Source: Streptomyces yatensis
GTDB taxonomy: Bacteria; Actinomycetota; Actinomycetes; Streptomycetales; Streptomycetaceae
Reading direction: 5' to 3'
DNA length: 64,000 bases
NCBI RefSeq assembly: GCF_018069625.1
Contig: NZ_CP072941.1
Coordinates: forward strand, 620,001-684,000
Shown here: positions 42,987 through 50,762 of the stretch, piece after piece
Layout of the letters: every line of letters begins with the position of its first letter
Numbering within the stretch: the stretch's first letter is position 1
Notes under the pieces: model-generated
What the model was told of the DNA's origin: nothing
Seen by the model: the letters and a program-made list of their open reading frames with translations, nothing else
The model's database searches: none
Position numbers and translations under genes: made by a program

Positions 42987-43090
42987 CTGTTCCGACGCTA
43001 TGCGTGGGCGGAGACGGCTCCCAGTGGCACGAGGGACATGGTTCAACGGAATATCGCCAAGCGGACCGGAGGGTGCCGATGGCGGGCGTC

Positions 43091-44122
43091 TCAGGCCGCG
43101 TCGGACGGCATGTTGTACGGCGTGACGACCTGGATGGGCGAGGGCAGGACGGGGCCGTCGTCGGGCAGGGCCCCGTGGGCCCGCATGATGATCTGGCAGG
43201 CGCGGCGCATGTCCTGGCGCAGGTCGTGGTGGAGCACCGCGGACAGCCGGCGCTCGCGCAGCAGCCGGGTGTTGTCGTGGTCGAGGTCGTGGGCGATGAA
43301 CACCTCATAGGCGCGGCCCAGTTCCTCGAAGGCGTGAATCGTCGCGGTGTTGCCGCCGCCGATCGAGTAGACCGCCCGGATCTCCGGGTCGTGGCGCAGC
43401 GCCCGCAGGACCAGCTCGCGCTGGGTGGCGTCCAGACCGTCGCTGTCGGTGACCTCGACCAGTGTGCGCCCGGGATGGGCGTTGCGCAGGGCGCTGCGGA
43501 ACCCCATCTCGCGTTCCTCCTCCCCACGGAAGAAGCCGCGGCTGATGGTGGTGAGCACATTGCCCGGGCGGTCGCCGAGCCACTGTCCCAGAAGGTACGC
43601 GGCGGTGGCACCGGCGGCGCGGTTGTCGATGCCGACGTAGGACCGGCGCGCGCTGCCGGGCAGATCGGTCACCAGGGTCACGACCGGTATGCCCACGGCG
43701 GCCAGGCGCCCGACGGCGGCCGTGACCTCCGGGACGTCGGGCGCCTTCAGGACGATCCCCTGGGATCCGCCGCGCTCGGCGATGCGGTCCAGGGTGGCGA
43801 TCAGCTCCTCGACCGGACCGGTCTCGCGGAAGTGGAAGCGCGACCGCATGACCGCGGGGCGCAGCGCCGGCAGCTCCGCCTCCAGGGCGGCGCGGACGGC
43901 CAGGGAGAAGCGCTCCGGTGCCTGCATCACGATGTCGATCATGAAGGTGCGGCCGCCGATGCGGAGCTGGGTCCGCTGCCGGTCCAGGTCCTTGATCGCC
44001 TGGTGGACCTCCCGGCTGGTGCTCTCGCGCACGCCGCCCCGGTTGTGCAGCACCCGGTCGACGGTGGCCTCGCTCAGGCCGGCCTGCCGGGCGATCTCCC
44101 GGATCGGATACGGATGGGACAT
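43091..44122 (-). CDS. LacI-family transcriptional regulator
   Basis: A 343-residue regulator. I start at the ATG at 44122, preceded by GAGGGAGG. The helix-turn-helix is YPIREIARQAGLSEATVDRVLHNRGGV (about residues 4-30, shown in parts), with the hinge after it. The sugar-binding domain includes GSQGIVLKAPD, VTLVTDLPGSARRSYVGIDN and AVYSIGGGNTA; this form of LacI is close to those that bind cyclitols and rhizopine-like ligands. It is divergent from the PhyH-SDR-Gfo operon and a six-base inverted repeat lies between them, so repression relieved by a sugar or cyclitol is likely. Confidence 0.92.
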   Translation of the reverse strand: MSHPYPIREIARQAGLSEATVDRVLHNRGGVRESTSREVHQAIKDLDRQRTQLRIGGRTFMIDIVMQAPERFSLAVRAALEAELPALRPAVMRSRFHFRETGPVEELIATLDRIAERGGSQGIVLKAPDVPEVTAAVGRLAAVGIPVVTLVTDLPGSARRSYVGIDNRAAGATAAYLLGQWLGDRPGNVLTTISRGFFRGEEEREMGFRSALRNAHPGRTLVEVTDSDGLDATQRELVLRALRHDPEIRAVYSIGGGNTATIHAFEELGRAYEVFIAHDLDHDNTRLLRERRLSAVLHHDLRQDMRRACQIIMRAHGALPDDGPVLPSPIQVVTPYNMPSDAA

Positions 44123-44158
44123 CGGCGTGCCTCCCTGAGGGGTTTTTGATGGGCTGCT

Positions 44159-44176
44159 GAGCATTGCCCGATGCTC
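44159..44176. promoter_or_regulatory. Inverted repeat, candidate LacI operator
   Basis: GAGCAT at 44159-44164 and ATGCTC at 44171-44176 are reverse complements around TGCCCG, an 18-base dyad of the size LacI proteins use. It lies in the 110-base gap between the divergent starts at 44122 and 44233. Confidence 0.6.
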
Positions 44177-44232
44177 GGCCGATCACAACACTGACAGAAA
44201 GCCGCAGCCCACGGGAAGGATCGGAAAGCATC

Positions 44233-45411
44233 ATGTCCCTCGTAGCTCCGAGGTCTCCTGCCTGGTTCAGTGAGGCCGACTGCAGTCTCGACGCCTTCCG
44301 CGCCCTGGTCGAGCGGACCACCGACCCCGGCGACCACCCCGGCGCCGACGCCGTGGAACAGAACGTCCCCCTCTACGACGGCGAGCGCCTGCGCGCCCGG
44401 GCCGCCACGGCACACGGCCGCCGGGAGGCGCAGGCGGAACTGGTGGACGCCCTGCTGGACGGCCCCGGCATCGTGGTGTTCAAGGGCGCCTTCCCCGACC
44501 CGTCGGTCCTCGACCGGGCCACCGAGGCGTTCACGACGCTGATCGAGGACGAACGGGCGGCGGGTTCCGCCCGCGGTGACCACTTCGCCAGGCCCGGCAC
44601 CAACGACCGGGTCTGGAACGCGCTGGAGAAGCTGGCCCTGAGCGCACCGGAGGTCTTCGCCGACTACTACGCCAACGACCTCCTCGCCCTGGTGGCCACC
44701 GCCTGGCTGGGCCCCGGCTACCAGATCACCTCACAGATCAACCAGGTCAACCCGGGCGGCGCGGCGCAGAGCGTGCACCGCGACTACCACCTCGGCTTCC
44801 TCTCCGAGGCGGCGGCCGCGGCCTATCCGGCCCATGTCCACCGGCTCTCCCCCGTGCTGACCCTGCAGGGCGCGGTCGCCCACTGCCCCATGCCCGTCGA
44901 GTCCGGCCCGACGCTCTACCTGCCGTACTCGCAGGCGTACGAGCCCGGCTACCTGGCCTGGCGCCGCCCGGAGTTCATGGACTACTTCGCCGAGCACCAC
45001 GTCCAGCTGCCGCTGGAGGCGGGCGACGCGGTCTTCTTCAACCCCGCGCTCTTCCACGCCGCCGGACACAATCGCTCCACGGACATCCGGCGGATGGCGA
45101 ACCTGCTGCAGATCTCCTCCGCCTTCGGCCGCGCCATGGAGACCGTCAACCGTGCGGCGGTGGTCGACGCCGTCTTCCCCGTGCTGCGGCGGCGCAAGGC
45201 GGACGGCGCCTCCGGGGACTGGCTGCACAACGTCGTCGCGGCCTGCGCCGAGGGCTACCCCTTCCCCACCAACCTCGACCTCGACCCGCCGGTCGGCGGC
45301 CTCGCCCCGGACTCCCAGGCCGACCTCGTCCGGCGCGCCCTGGAGCGGGACTGGACCCCGGACACCCTGCGCGCCGCACTGCGGGCCGCCGCCGAGCGCC
45401 GCGAGAGCTGA
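44233..45411 (+). CDS. Phytanoyl-CoA dioxygenase (PhyH) family Fe(II)/2-oxoglutarate oxygenase
   Basis: A 392-residue cupin-fold oxygenase. The iron ligands are readable as His182 and Asp184 in SVHRDYH, with a distal His in FHAAGHNRS (His275 or His279) and a following Arg that would bind 2-oxoglutarate. Such enzymes hydroxylate an unactivated carbon, using 2-oxoglutarate and oxygen and releasing succinate and CO2. No signal peptide is present. It is the first gene in an operon with an SDR and two Gfo/Idh/MocA dehydrogenases under a LacI regulator. That context points to oxidation of a sugar-, cyclitol- or ether-like substrate before dehydrogenation. The specific substrate is unknown. Confidence 0.88.
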   Translation: MSLVAPRSPAWFSEADCSLDAFRALVERTTDPGDHPGADAVEQNVPLYDGERLRARAATAHGRREAQAELVDALLDGPGIVVFKGAFPDPSVLDRATEAFTTLIEDERAAGSARGDHFARPGTNDRVWNALEKLALSAPEVFADYYANDLLALVATAWLGPGYQITSQINQVNPGGAAQSVHRDYHLGFLSEAAAAAYPAHVHRLSPVLTLQGAVAHCPMPVESGPTLYLPYSQAYEPGYLAWRRPEFMDYFAEHHVQLPLEAGDAVFFNPALFHAAGHNRSTDIRRMANLLQISSAFGRAMETVNRAAVVDAVFPVLRRRKADGASGDWLHNVVAACAEGYPFPTNLDLDPPVGGLAPDSQADLVRRALERDWTPDTLRAALRAAAERRES

Positions 45412-45427
45412 AGGAGACGGACCGCTC

Positions 45428-46204
45428 ATGGGACTGCTGCAGGACAAGATCGTGATGGTCAACGGCGGCAGCCAGGGAGTCGGCGCCGGCATCGTCCGCG
45501 CCGCCACCCGTGAAGGGGCCACGGTCGCCTTCACCGGCCGCCGCCCCGACGTCGGCGAGCCACTGGCCGGGGAACTCACCGCCCAGGGGGCCACCGCCTC
45601 CTTCGTCCGCGCCGATCTGGCCGATCCCGCGCAGGCACGGGGCAGCGTGGCGGAGGTGGTGGCGGCCCACGGCAGGATCGACTGCCTGGTCAACTCCGCG
45701 GGGCTCACCTCCCGCGGGACGCTGCTGGACACCACCCCGGAGCTCTTCGACGCGCATATCGCGATCAATCTGCGCGCCCCGTTCTTCGCCATGCAGGCCG
45801 CCGTCGCGGACATGGTGGCCAGGAAGGCTCCGGGCACCGTCGTCAACATCATCTCCAACTGCGCACACGGCGGGTATCCGTTCCTGGCGCCGTACTCCGC
45901 CGCGAAGGCCGGGCTCGCGGGCCTGACCCGCAACGCCGCCCACGCGCACCGCTGGGACCGGGTCAGGATCAACGGCCTCAACATCGGCTGGACCGAGACC
46001 GAGGGCGAGGACGCCGTCCAGCGCGCCTTCCACGGCGCCGGCGACGACTGGCGCGACGAGGCGGCCCGCGCCCAGCCGATGGGCAAGCTCGGCCAGGTCG
46101 ACGAGATCGCCGATTTCGTCGTCCTGCTGCTCTCCGACCGCAGCGGCGTCGTCACCGGCTCGGTCATCGACTGGGACCAGATCGTCGTCGGCGGACTCGG
46201 CTGA
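45428..46204 (+). CDS. Short-chain dehydrogenase/reductase (SDR)
   Basis: A 258-residue classical SDR. The cofactor site is NGGSQGVG, with NSAG further on; Ser143, Tyr156 and Lys160 in ISNCAHGGYPFLAPYSAAK have the normal 13-residue Ser-Tyr spacing. It starts 16 bases after the PhyH stop. The C-terminal DQIVVGGLG is slightly unusual. It probably oxidises the alcohol made or exposed by the oxygenase. Substrate unknown. Confidence 0.92.
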   Translation: MGLLQDKIVMVNGGSQGVGAGIVRAATREGATVAFTGRRPDVGEPLAGELTAQGATASFVRADLADPAQARGSVAEVVAAHGRIDCLVNSAGLTSRGTLLDTTPELFDAHIAINLRAPFFAMQAAVADMVARKAPGTVVNIISNCAHGGYPFLAPYSAAKAGLAGLTRNAAHAHRWDRVRINGLNIGWTETEGEDAVQRAFHGAGDDWRDEAARAQPMGKLGQVDEIADFVVLLLSDRSGVVTGSVIDWDQIVVGGLG

Positions 46205-46286
46205 TCCGCCGCGCCGCACCCTCACAAGCGGCACCGCCGAAAACCGCTCCGCCACAACCCGCACCGTCAGAAAGGGCAAACTCCTC

Positions 46287-47291
46287 ATGCGTATCGGCAT
46301 CATGGGCCTGGGCCGGATCGGCGCCTTCCACGCCGAGACCCTGTCCACGCTCGACGCGGTGGACTCCCTCGTGGTCACCGATCCGGTCGCCGCGGCCGCC
46401 ACCACCGCCGCCGAGCGGTTCGGCGCCCGGGCGGTCGCCTCGCCGGAGGCCCTGCTCGCCGCCGGTGTGGACGGCGTCGTGATCGCCGCCGCGACCGACG
46501 CCCACCCCGAGCTCATCCTCGCCGCCGTACGGGCGGGCGTCCCGGTCTTCTGCGAGAAGCCGGTGGCGCGCACGATCGAGGAGAGCCTCGACGTCCTGCG
46601 CGCGGTGAAGGACAGCGGCGTGGAGGTCCACATCGGCTACAACCGGCGCTTCGACCCCGGGTATGTGGCGGCGCGGAAGGCGGTGGTCAGCGGTGAGCTG
46701 GGGCCGCTGACCACCGTGCGGTCCACCACCTTGGACCCCGAGCCGCCTCCGGCCGCCTATGTGGCCGTCTCCGGCGGCATCTTCCGCGACTGCGCCGTGC
46801 ACGACTTCGACACCATCCGCTGGATCACCGGCCGCGAGGTCACCGAGGTCTACGCGACGGGTGCCAACCGCGGCGCCGAGTACATCGCGGCCGCCGGAGA
46901 CGTGGACACCGCCTCCGCCCTCCTCACCCTGGACGACGGCACCCTCGCCGTGGTCTCCAACACCCGCCACAATCCCCGCGGTTACGACGCGCGCCTGGAG
47001 CTCCACGGCATGACGGACAGCATCGCCGCGGGCCTGGAGGACGGGCTGCCGCTGCGCTCCGTCGAACCGGGCGCCACCTTCCCCGGCGGCACACCGCACC
47101 ACTTCTTCATGGACCGCTTCGCCACCGCCTACCGGGCCGAGCTCACCGCCTTCACCGAGGTGACGGCGGGCCTGCGGCCCTCCCCCTGCACCGTGGCCGA
47201 CGCCGTCGAGGCCGGCTGGATCGCCGAGGCATGCACGCTGTCCCTGCACGAGCACCGCCCCGTGAGCATGGAAGAGGTACGGAAGGCATGA
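46287..47291 (+). CDS. Gfo/Idh/MocA-family oxidoreductase, inositol-2-dehydrogenase-like
   Basis: A 334-residue dehydrogenase of the myo-inositol 2-dehydrogenase (IolG) branch: GIMGLGRIGAFHAETL in the Rossmann fold, FCEKPVARTIEE at the lysine, and VSGGIFRDCAVHDFDTIRWI with the canonical Asp and His of the active site. IolG-like enzymes oxidise an axial ring hydroxyl with NAD. AAAGGG precedes the ATG, about 80 bases after the SDR. Presence in a LacI operon with a PhyH enzyme suggests a cyclitol or pyranoside substrate; no other inositol genes are adjacent. Confidence 0.9.
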   Translation: MRIGIMGLGRIGAFHAETLSTLDAVDSLVVTDPVAAAATTAAERFGARAVASPEALLAAGVDGVVIAAATDAHPELILAAVRAGVPVFCEKPVARTIEESLDVLRAVKDSGVEVHIGYNRRFDPGYVAARKAVVSGELGPLTTVRSTTLDPEPPPAAYVAVSGGIFRDCAVHDFDTIRWITGREVTEVYATGANRGAEYIAAAGDVDTASALLTLDDGTLAVVSNTRHNPRGYDARLELHGMTDSIAAGLEDGLPLRSVEPGATFPGGTPHHFFMDRFATAYRAELTAFTEVTAGLRPSPCTVADAVEAGWIAEACTLSLHEHRPVSMEEVRKA

Positions 47292-48310
47292 CGACAGCCG
47301 AGCCGCTGCGCATCGGGATCCTGGGCGCCGCCCGGATCTCCGCGCTCTCCCTCGTCGGCCCCGCCCGTGCGGGTGGCCACCGGCTCGTCGCGGTGGCCGC
47401 CCGCACCCGGAGCCGGGCCGATGCCTTCGCCGCCGAGCACGGCGTCGAGCGCGTCCTCGGCTCCTACGCCGAGGTGATCGGCGACCCCGAGGTGGAGGTG
47501 GTCTACAACCCGCTGGCCAACAGCCTGCACGGCCCGTGGAACCTCGCCGCCCTCGCCGCGGGCAAGCACGTCCTGAGCGAGAAGCCCTCGGCGAGCAACA
47601 CCGAGGAGGCCACGGAGGTGCGCGACGCGGCGGCCAAGGCGGGCACCGTCTTCATGGAGGGGTTCCACTACCTCTTCCACCCGGTCACCCGCCGCCTCCA
47701 CGAACTGCTGGATTCCGGGGAACTCGGGGAGTTGCGGCATGCCGAGACGATGGTCGCCATGCCCGCTCCGCCCGGGTCCGACCCCCGCTGGTCCCTCCCG
47801 CTGGCCGGGGGCGCCCTCATGGACCTGGGCTGCTACAGCCTGCACGCGCAAGCCACCCTCGCCCCCTGGGCCGGCGGTCCCCCGCGCCTGGTCACCGCCC
47901 GCGGCGGCGCACGGCAGGGCGCACCGGACGTCGACGAGTGGCTGGACGCCGAACTGGCCTTCCCGGGCGGCGCCACCGGGTCGGCCCGCTGCCATATGGC
48001 GTACGGGGACTTTCGCATGAGCCTGCGGATCGTCGGCTCGCGGGGCGAGGCGACGGCCGTGAACTTCGTCCAGCCCCATCTGGACGACCGCGTCCTGGTG
48101 CGCACGGGCACGGGTGAGCGGACCGAGGAGCTGGGCAAGCGCTCGTCGTACACCTACCAGCTGGAGGCGTACGCCGCTCGGCTGCGGCACGGCGCGCCGC
48201 TGCCACTGGACGCGGAGGACGCGCTGACCACCATGTCCCTGATCGATGAGTGCTACCGCACCGCCGGGTTCCCGCCCCGGCCGCGCACCGCGCCTCCCAC
48301 CTCGGGCTGA
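47288..48310 (+). CDS. Gfo/Idh/MocA-family oxidoreductase, dihydrodiol-dehydrogenase-like
   Basis: A 340-residue enzyme that overlaps the preceding gene by four bases (ATGA). Rossmann motif GILGAARISALSLV, lysine motif LSEKPSASN and active site GGALMDLGCYSLHA, the MDxGCY form found in dimeric dihydrodiol dehydrogenases and glucose-fructose-oxidoreductase relatives. It also shows FMEGFHYLFHP, typical of that branch. It probably performs a second oxidation or a reduction on the same skeleton. A strong hairpin follows its stop, so it ends the operon. Confidence 0.9.
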   Translation: MTTAEPLRIGILGAARISALSLVGPARAGGHRLVAVAARTRSRADAFAAEHGVERVLGSYAEVIGDPEVEVVYNPLANSLHGPWNLAALAAGKHVLSEKPSASNTEEATEVRDAAAKAGTVFMEGFHYLFHPVTRRLHELLDSGELGELRHAETMVAMPAPPGSDPRWSLPLAGGALMDLGCYSLHAQATLAPWAGGPPRLVTARGGARQGAPDVDEWLDAELAFPGGATGSARCHMAYGDFRMSLRIVGSRGEATAVNFVQPHLDDRVLVRTGTGERTEELGKRSSYTYQLEAYAARLRHGAPLPLDAEDALTTMSLIDECYRTAGFPPRPRTAPPTSG

Positions 48311-48320
48311 TCCCGCACGC

Positions 48321-48350
48321 ACGGGGGCACGGTCCCGGCCGTGCCCCCGT
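48321..48350. terminator. Terminator after the PhyH operon
   Basis: A perfect 12-base stem, ACGGGGGCACGG at 48321-48332 with CCGTGCCCCCGT at 48339-48350, and a six-base loop. It lies between the last Gfo gene and the convergent TetR gene, so it can serve both. Confidence 0.82.
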
Positions 48351-48372
48351 CGGCCTGTCCCCGACCGCCGGC

Positions 48373-48984
48373 TCAGCTCTCCGTGTCGGCCGTCGGCCCC
48401 CGCCGGGCCGCCGCGGGCGCGCCCACGCGCAGTCCGTCCATGACCAGGTCCAGCAGCCGTCTGGCGCGCACCGGCCCCTCGTCATCGGGGCTGATCTGCC
48501 ACAGACCGGAGATGGCGAGCAGGAAGTCGTCGGTGGTCACGTCCGGGCGGATCGTGCCGACCTCCTCGTTCGCCTTCAGCAGAAGCGCCACGGCCTCGGT
48601 CAGCTGGCCATGTCCGGGTTTCTTCTGGCCGCAGGCGGTACTGAGGGCCTTGTGCAGCGCGTCGGCCAGACCGGCCTTGGCCAAGGCGAACCGGGCGAGG
48701 TGCCCCATCCACTCCCGCAGCGCCTGATCGGGCGCGCGGGTCCGGAGCAGCTCGGCCGCGACGTCCGCGACCTGCAGCATCTCGTGGCGGTAGATCTCCA
48801 GCACGAGGGCCTCGCGGCTGGGGAAGTTGCGGTACAGCGTTCCCTGCCCGACGCCCGCCTTCTTCGCGATGGCGCTCAGGGGGACATCGGCCGAACGGGT
48901 CAGTTCCGCCAGCGCCACTTCCAGGATGCGCTCGCGGTTGGCCTGCGCGTCCGAGCGCAGACGCGCGTCCTTCTCCACCCGCAC
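48373..48984 (-). CDS. TetR-family transcriptional regulator of the molybdenum hydroxylase operon
   Basis: A 203-residue regulator with RERILEVALAELTRSADVPL and VGQGTLYRNFPSREALV, the standard TetR DNA-binding region. Two GTG starts are possible (48984 and 48978) after AAGGAGG; I give the first. The C-terminal part belongs to the SbtR_C-like group typical of Streptomyces. Two copies of a CGGACA-NN-TGTCCG palindrome and a CGGACA half-site lie in the divergent gap before the molybdenum hydroxylase genes, so this protein very probably represses them. Confidence 0.92.
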   Translation of the reverse strand: MRVEKDARLRSDAQANRERILEVALAELTRSADVPLSAIAKKAGVGQGTLYRNFPSREALVLEIYRHEMLQVADVAAELLRTRAPDQALREWMGHLARFALAKAGLADALHKALSTACGQKKPGHGQLTEAVALLLKANEEVGTIRPDVTTDDFLLAISGLWQISPDDEGPVRARRLLDLVMDGLRVGAPAAARRGPTADTES

Positions 48985-49019
48985 TCGTCCTCCTTCCGGA
49001 CACCTCAAAAGCGCCGACC

Positions 49020-49049
49020 TTGCCGACCGGACAGCTGTCCGCTAGGTTT
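49020..49049 (+). promoter_or_regulatory. Promoter of the molybdenum hydroxylase operon
   Basis: TTGCCG at 49020-49025 and TAGGTT at 49044-49049 are separated by 18 bases, a plausible vegetative promoter. The first palindromic operator lies between the two hexamers and the second just downstream of the expected start, an arrangement typical of repression. Confidence 0.55.
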
Positions 49050-49072
49050 CATGCACAGCGGACAAGTGTCCG
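49028..49072. promoter_or_regulatory. Two TetR operators, CGGACA-NN-TGTCCG
   Basis: CGGACAGCTGTCCG at 49028-49041 is a perfect palindrome. CGGACAAGTGTCCG at 49059-49072 has the same six-base arms with a different centre. They are 31 bases apart (three helical turns). A further CGGACA half-site at 48997-49002 lies next to the regulator's ribosome site. Confidence 0.85.
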
Positions 49073-49215
49073 TTTAGGTCCACCTTACCGGCTGAAACGG
49101 CCCGTGGGGATGGCCGGAACCGAGCGCCGACCGGCATTCTCACGCATTCCCACCCCCCGGGACCTCCTCATCGGACGACTTCGACGCGCACCACATCCGC
49201 GAAAGAAGGCTGATC

Positions 49216-49773
49216 ATGGCCCCATCGACGTCCAGCGTCATCACGCTGACCATCAATGGCGAGAAGTACACGCTGCCCGTCGACCACCGCACCACCCTGC
49301 TCGACGCCCTGCGTGAGCATCTCGATCTCACCGGTACCAAGAAGGGCTGCGACCAGGGGCAGTGCGGGGCTTGCACGGTACTGCTCGACGGCCGCCGGGC
49401 CGTCTCCTGCCTGCAGCTCGCGGTGGCGGCCGAGGGCCGCGATGTCACCACGATCGAGGGCGTGGCCGACGGCGACCGGCTGCATCCGGTACAGCAGGCC
49501 TTCCTCGACCTCGACGGCTACCAGTGCGGCTACTGCACCCCGGGGCAGATCTGCTCCGCCCTCGCCGTGATCGAGGAACACGCGGCGGGCTGGCCGAGCG
49601 CCGTCACCGACGACGTCCGCCCCGAAGCGGGGCCCCCACCACTGACCGCCGATGAGATCCGGGAGCGGATGAGCGGCAACCTGTGCCGCTGCGGCGCGTA
49701 CGTGTCGATCGTGCAGGCGGTCGCGCAGGCGGCCGAGGCGCAGGCGACCGGGACCGAGGAGGCCGTCGCATGA
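49216..49773 (+). CDS. Molybdenum hydroxylase small subunit, two [2Fe-2S] clusters (PaoA/YagT-like)
   Basis: A 185-residue iron-sulfur subunit. The plant-type cluster uses Cys45, Cys50, Cys53 and Cys65 (GCDQGQCGAC), and the second cluster uses Cys104, Cys107, Cys157 and Cys159 (QCGYC and CRC). It carries electrons from the molybdenum centre to FAD. No twin-arginine signal is present at the N-terminus, unlike the periplasmic E. coli PaoA, so this enzyme is probably cytosolic. GAAGG precedes the ATG. The stop overlaps the next start. Confidence 0.93.
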   Translation: MAPSTSSVITLTINGEKYTLPVDHRTTLLDALREHLDLTGTKKGCDQGQCGACTVLLDGRRAVSCLQLAVAAEGRDVTTIEGVADGDRLHPVQQAFLDLDGYQCGYCTPGQICSALAVIEEHAAGWPSAVTDDVRPEAGPPPLTADEIRERMSGNLCRCGAYVSIVQAVAQAAEAQATGTEEAVA

Positions 49774-50762
49774 AGGAGTTCGGCTACCAGCGCGTCCTCG
49801 ACGTCCCCGAGGCGATCGCCGCACTCGGCGCCGACCCCGACGCACGGTTCCTCGGCGGCGGCACCAATCTGGTCGATCTGATGAAGACCGGCATCGAGCG
49901 GCCGGGACGCCTCGTCGACGTCCGCGAACTGCCCCTGGACGGCATCGAGGCGACGCCGGACGGCGGTCTGCTCATCGGGGCCACCGTCACCAACAGCGAT
50001 CTCGCCGCCCACCCCGAGGTACGGCGCCGCTACCCGGCCCTCGCCCAGGCCGTCCTGGCCGGTGCGTCCGGGCAGCTGCGCAACATGGCCACCGTGGGCG
50101 GGAACCTGCTCCAGCGCACCCGCTGCGGCTACTTCACCGATGTGGCCGGGCCCTGCAACAAGCGCCTCCCCGGCAGCGGCTGCCCGGCCATCGAGGGTGA
50201 GCACCACAACCACGCGATCCTCGGCGCCTCCGAGCACTGCGTGGCCACCCACCCCTCGGACATGGGGGTCGCGCTCGCCGCCTTCGACGCCGTCGTACGG
50301 TACGAAACGGCCGACGGGCCGGGCGAGTTGCCGCTCGCGGACTTCTATCTGCCCGTGGGCGACACCCCGCACCTGGAGACGGCGCTGCCCTCCGGCGCGC
50401 TGATCACCGGCGTCACCCTGCCCCCGGCCCCGGTCGCCGCGCACTCCCGCTACCGCAAGGTCCGCGAGCGCGCGTCCTACGCCTTCGCGATCGGCTCGAT
50501 CGCCGCCGCCCTCGACGTCCGGGACGGCGTCGTGCACGAGGTCCGCCTCGCCTTCGGAGCGGTCGCCTCCCGGCCGTGGCGGGCCCTGGAGGCCGAGCGG
50601 GCGCTGACCGGAGGCCCGGCGACCGCCGAGGCGTTCGCCGCCGCCGCGGACGCGGAACTGGCCGCCGCCGAGGCGCTGCCCCACAACGGATACAAGGTGC
50701 CGCTGATGCGCAACCTCGTCGTGGCCCAGCTGACCGAACTCGCCGAGGAGGCCGCCCGATGA
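49770..50762 (+). CDS. Molybdenum hydroxylase FAD subunit with [4Fe-4S] cluster (PaoB/YagS-like)
   Basis: A 330-residue FAD subunit. The flavin loop FLGGGTNLVDLM and the TVGGNLLQRTRC segment are typical. An insertion holds Cys119, Cys129, Cys138 and Cys157, matching the extra [4Fe-4S] site of E. coli PaoB. This places the complex in the YagTSR/PaoABC branch of aldehyde oxidoreductases rather than ordinary xanthine dehydrogenases or CO dehydrogenases. It starts with ATGA overlap to the small subunit. Confidence 0.93.
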   Translation: MKEFGYQRVLDVPEAIAALGADPDARFLGGGTNLVDLMKTGIERPGRLVDVRELPLDGIEATPDGGLLIGATVTNSDLAAHPEVRRRYPALAQAVLAGASGQLRNMATVGGNLLQRTRCGYFTDVAGPCNKRLPGSGCPAIEGEHHNHAILGASEHCVATHPSDMGVALAAFDAVVRYETADGPGELPLADFYLPVGDTPHLETALPSGALITGVTLPPAPVAAHSRYRKVRERASYAFAIGSIAAALDVRDGVVHEVRLAFGAVASRPWRALEAERALTGGPATAEAFAAAADAELAAAEALPHNGYKVPLMRNLVVAQLTELAEEAAR

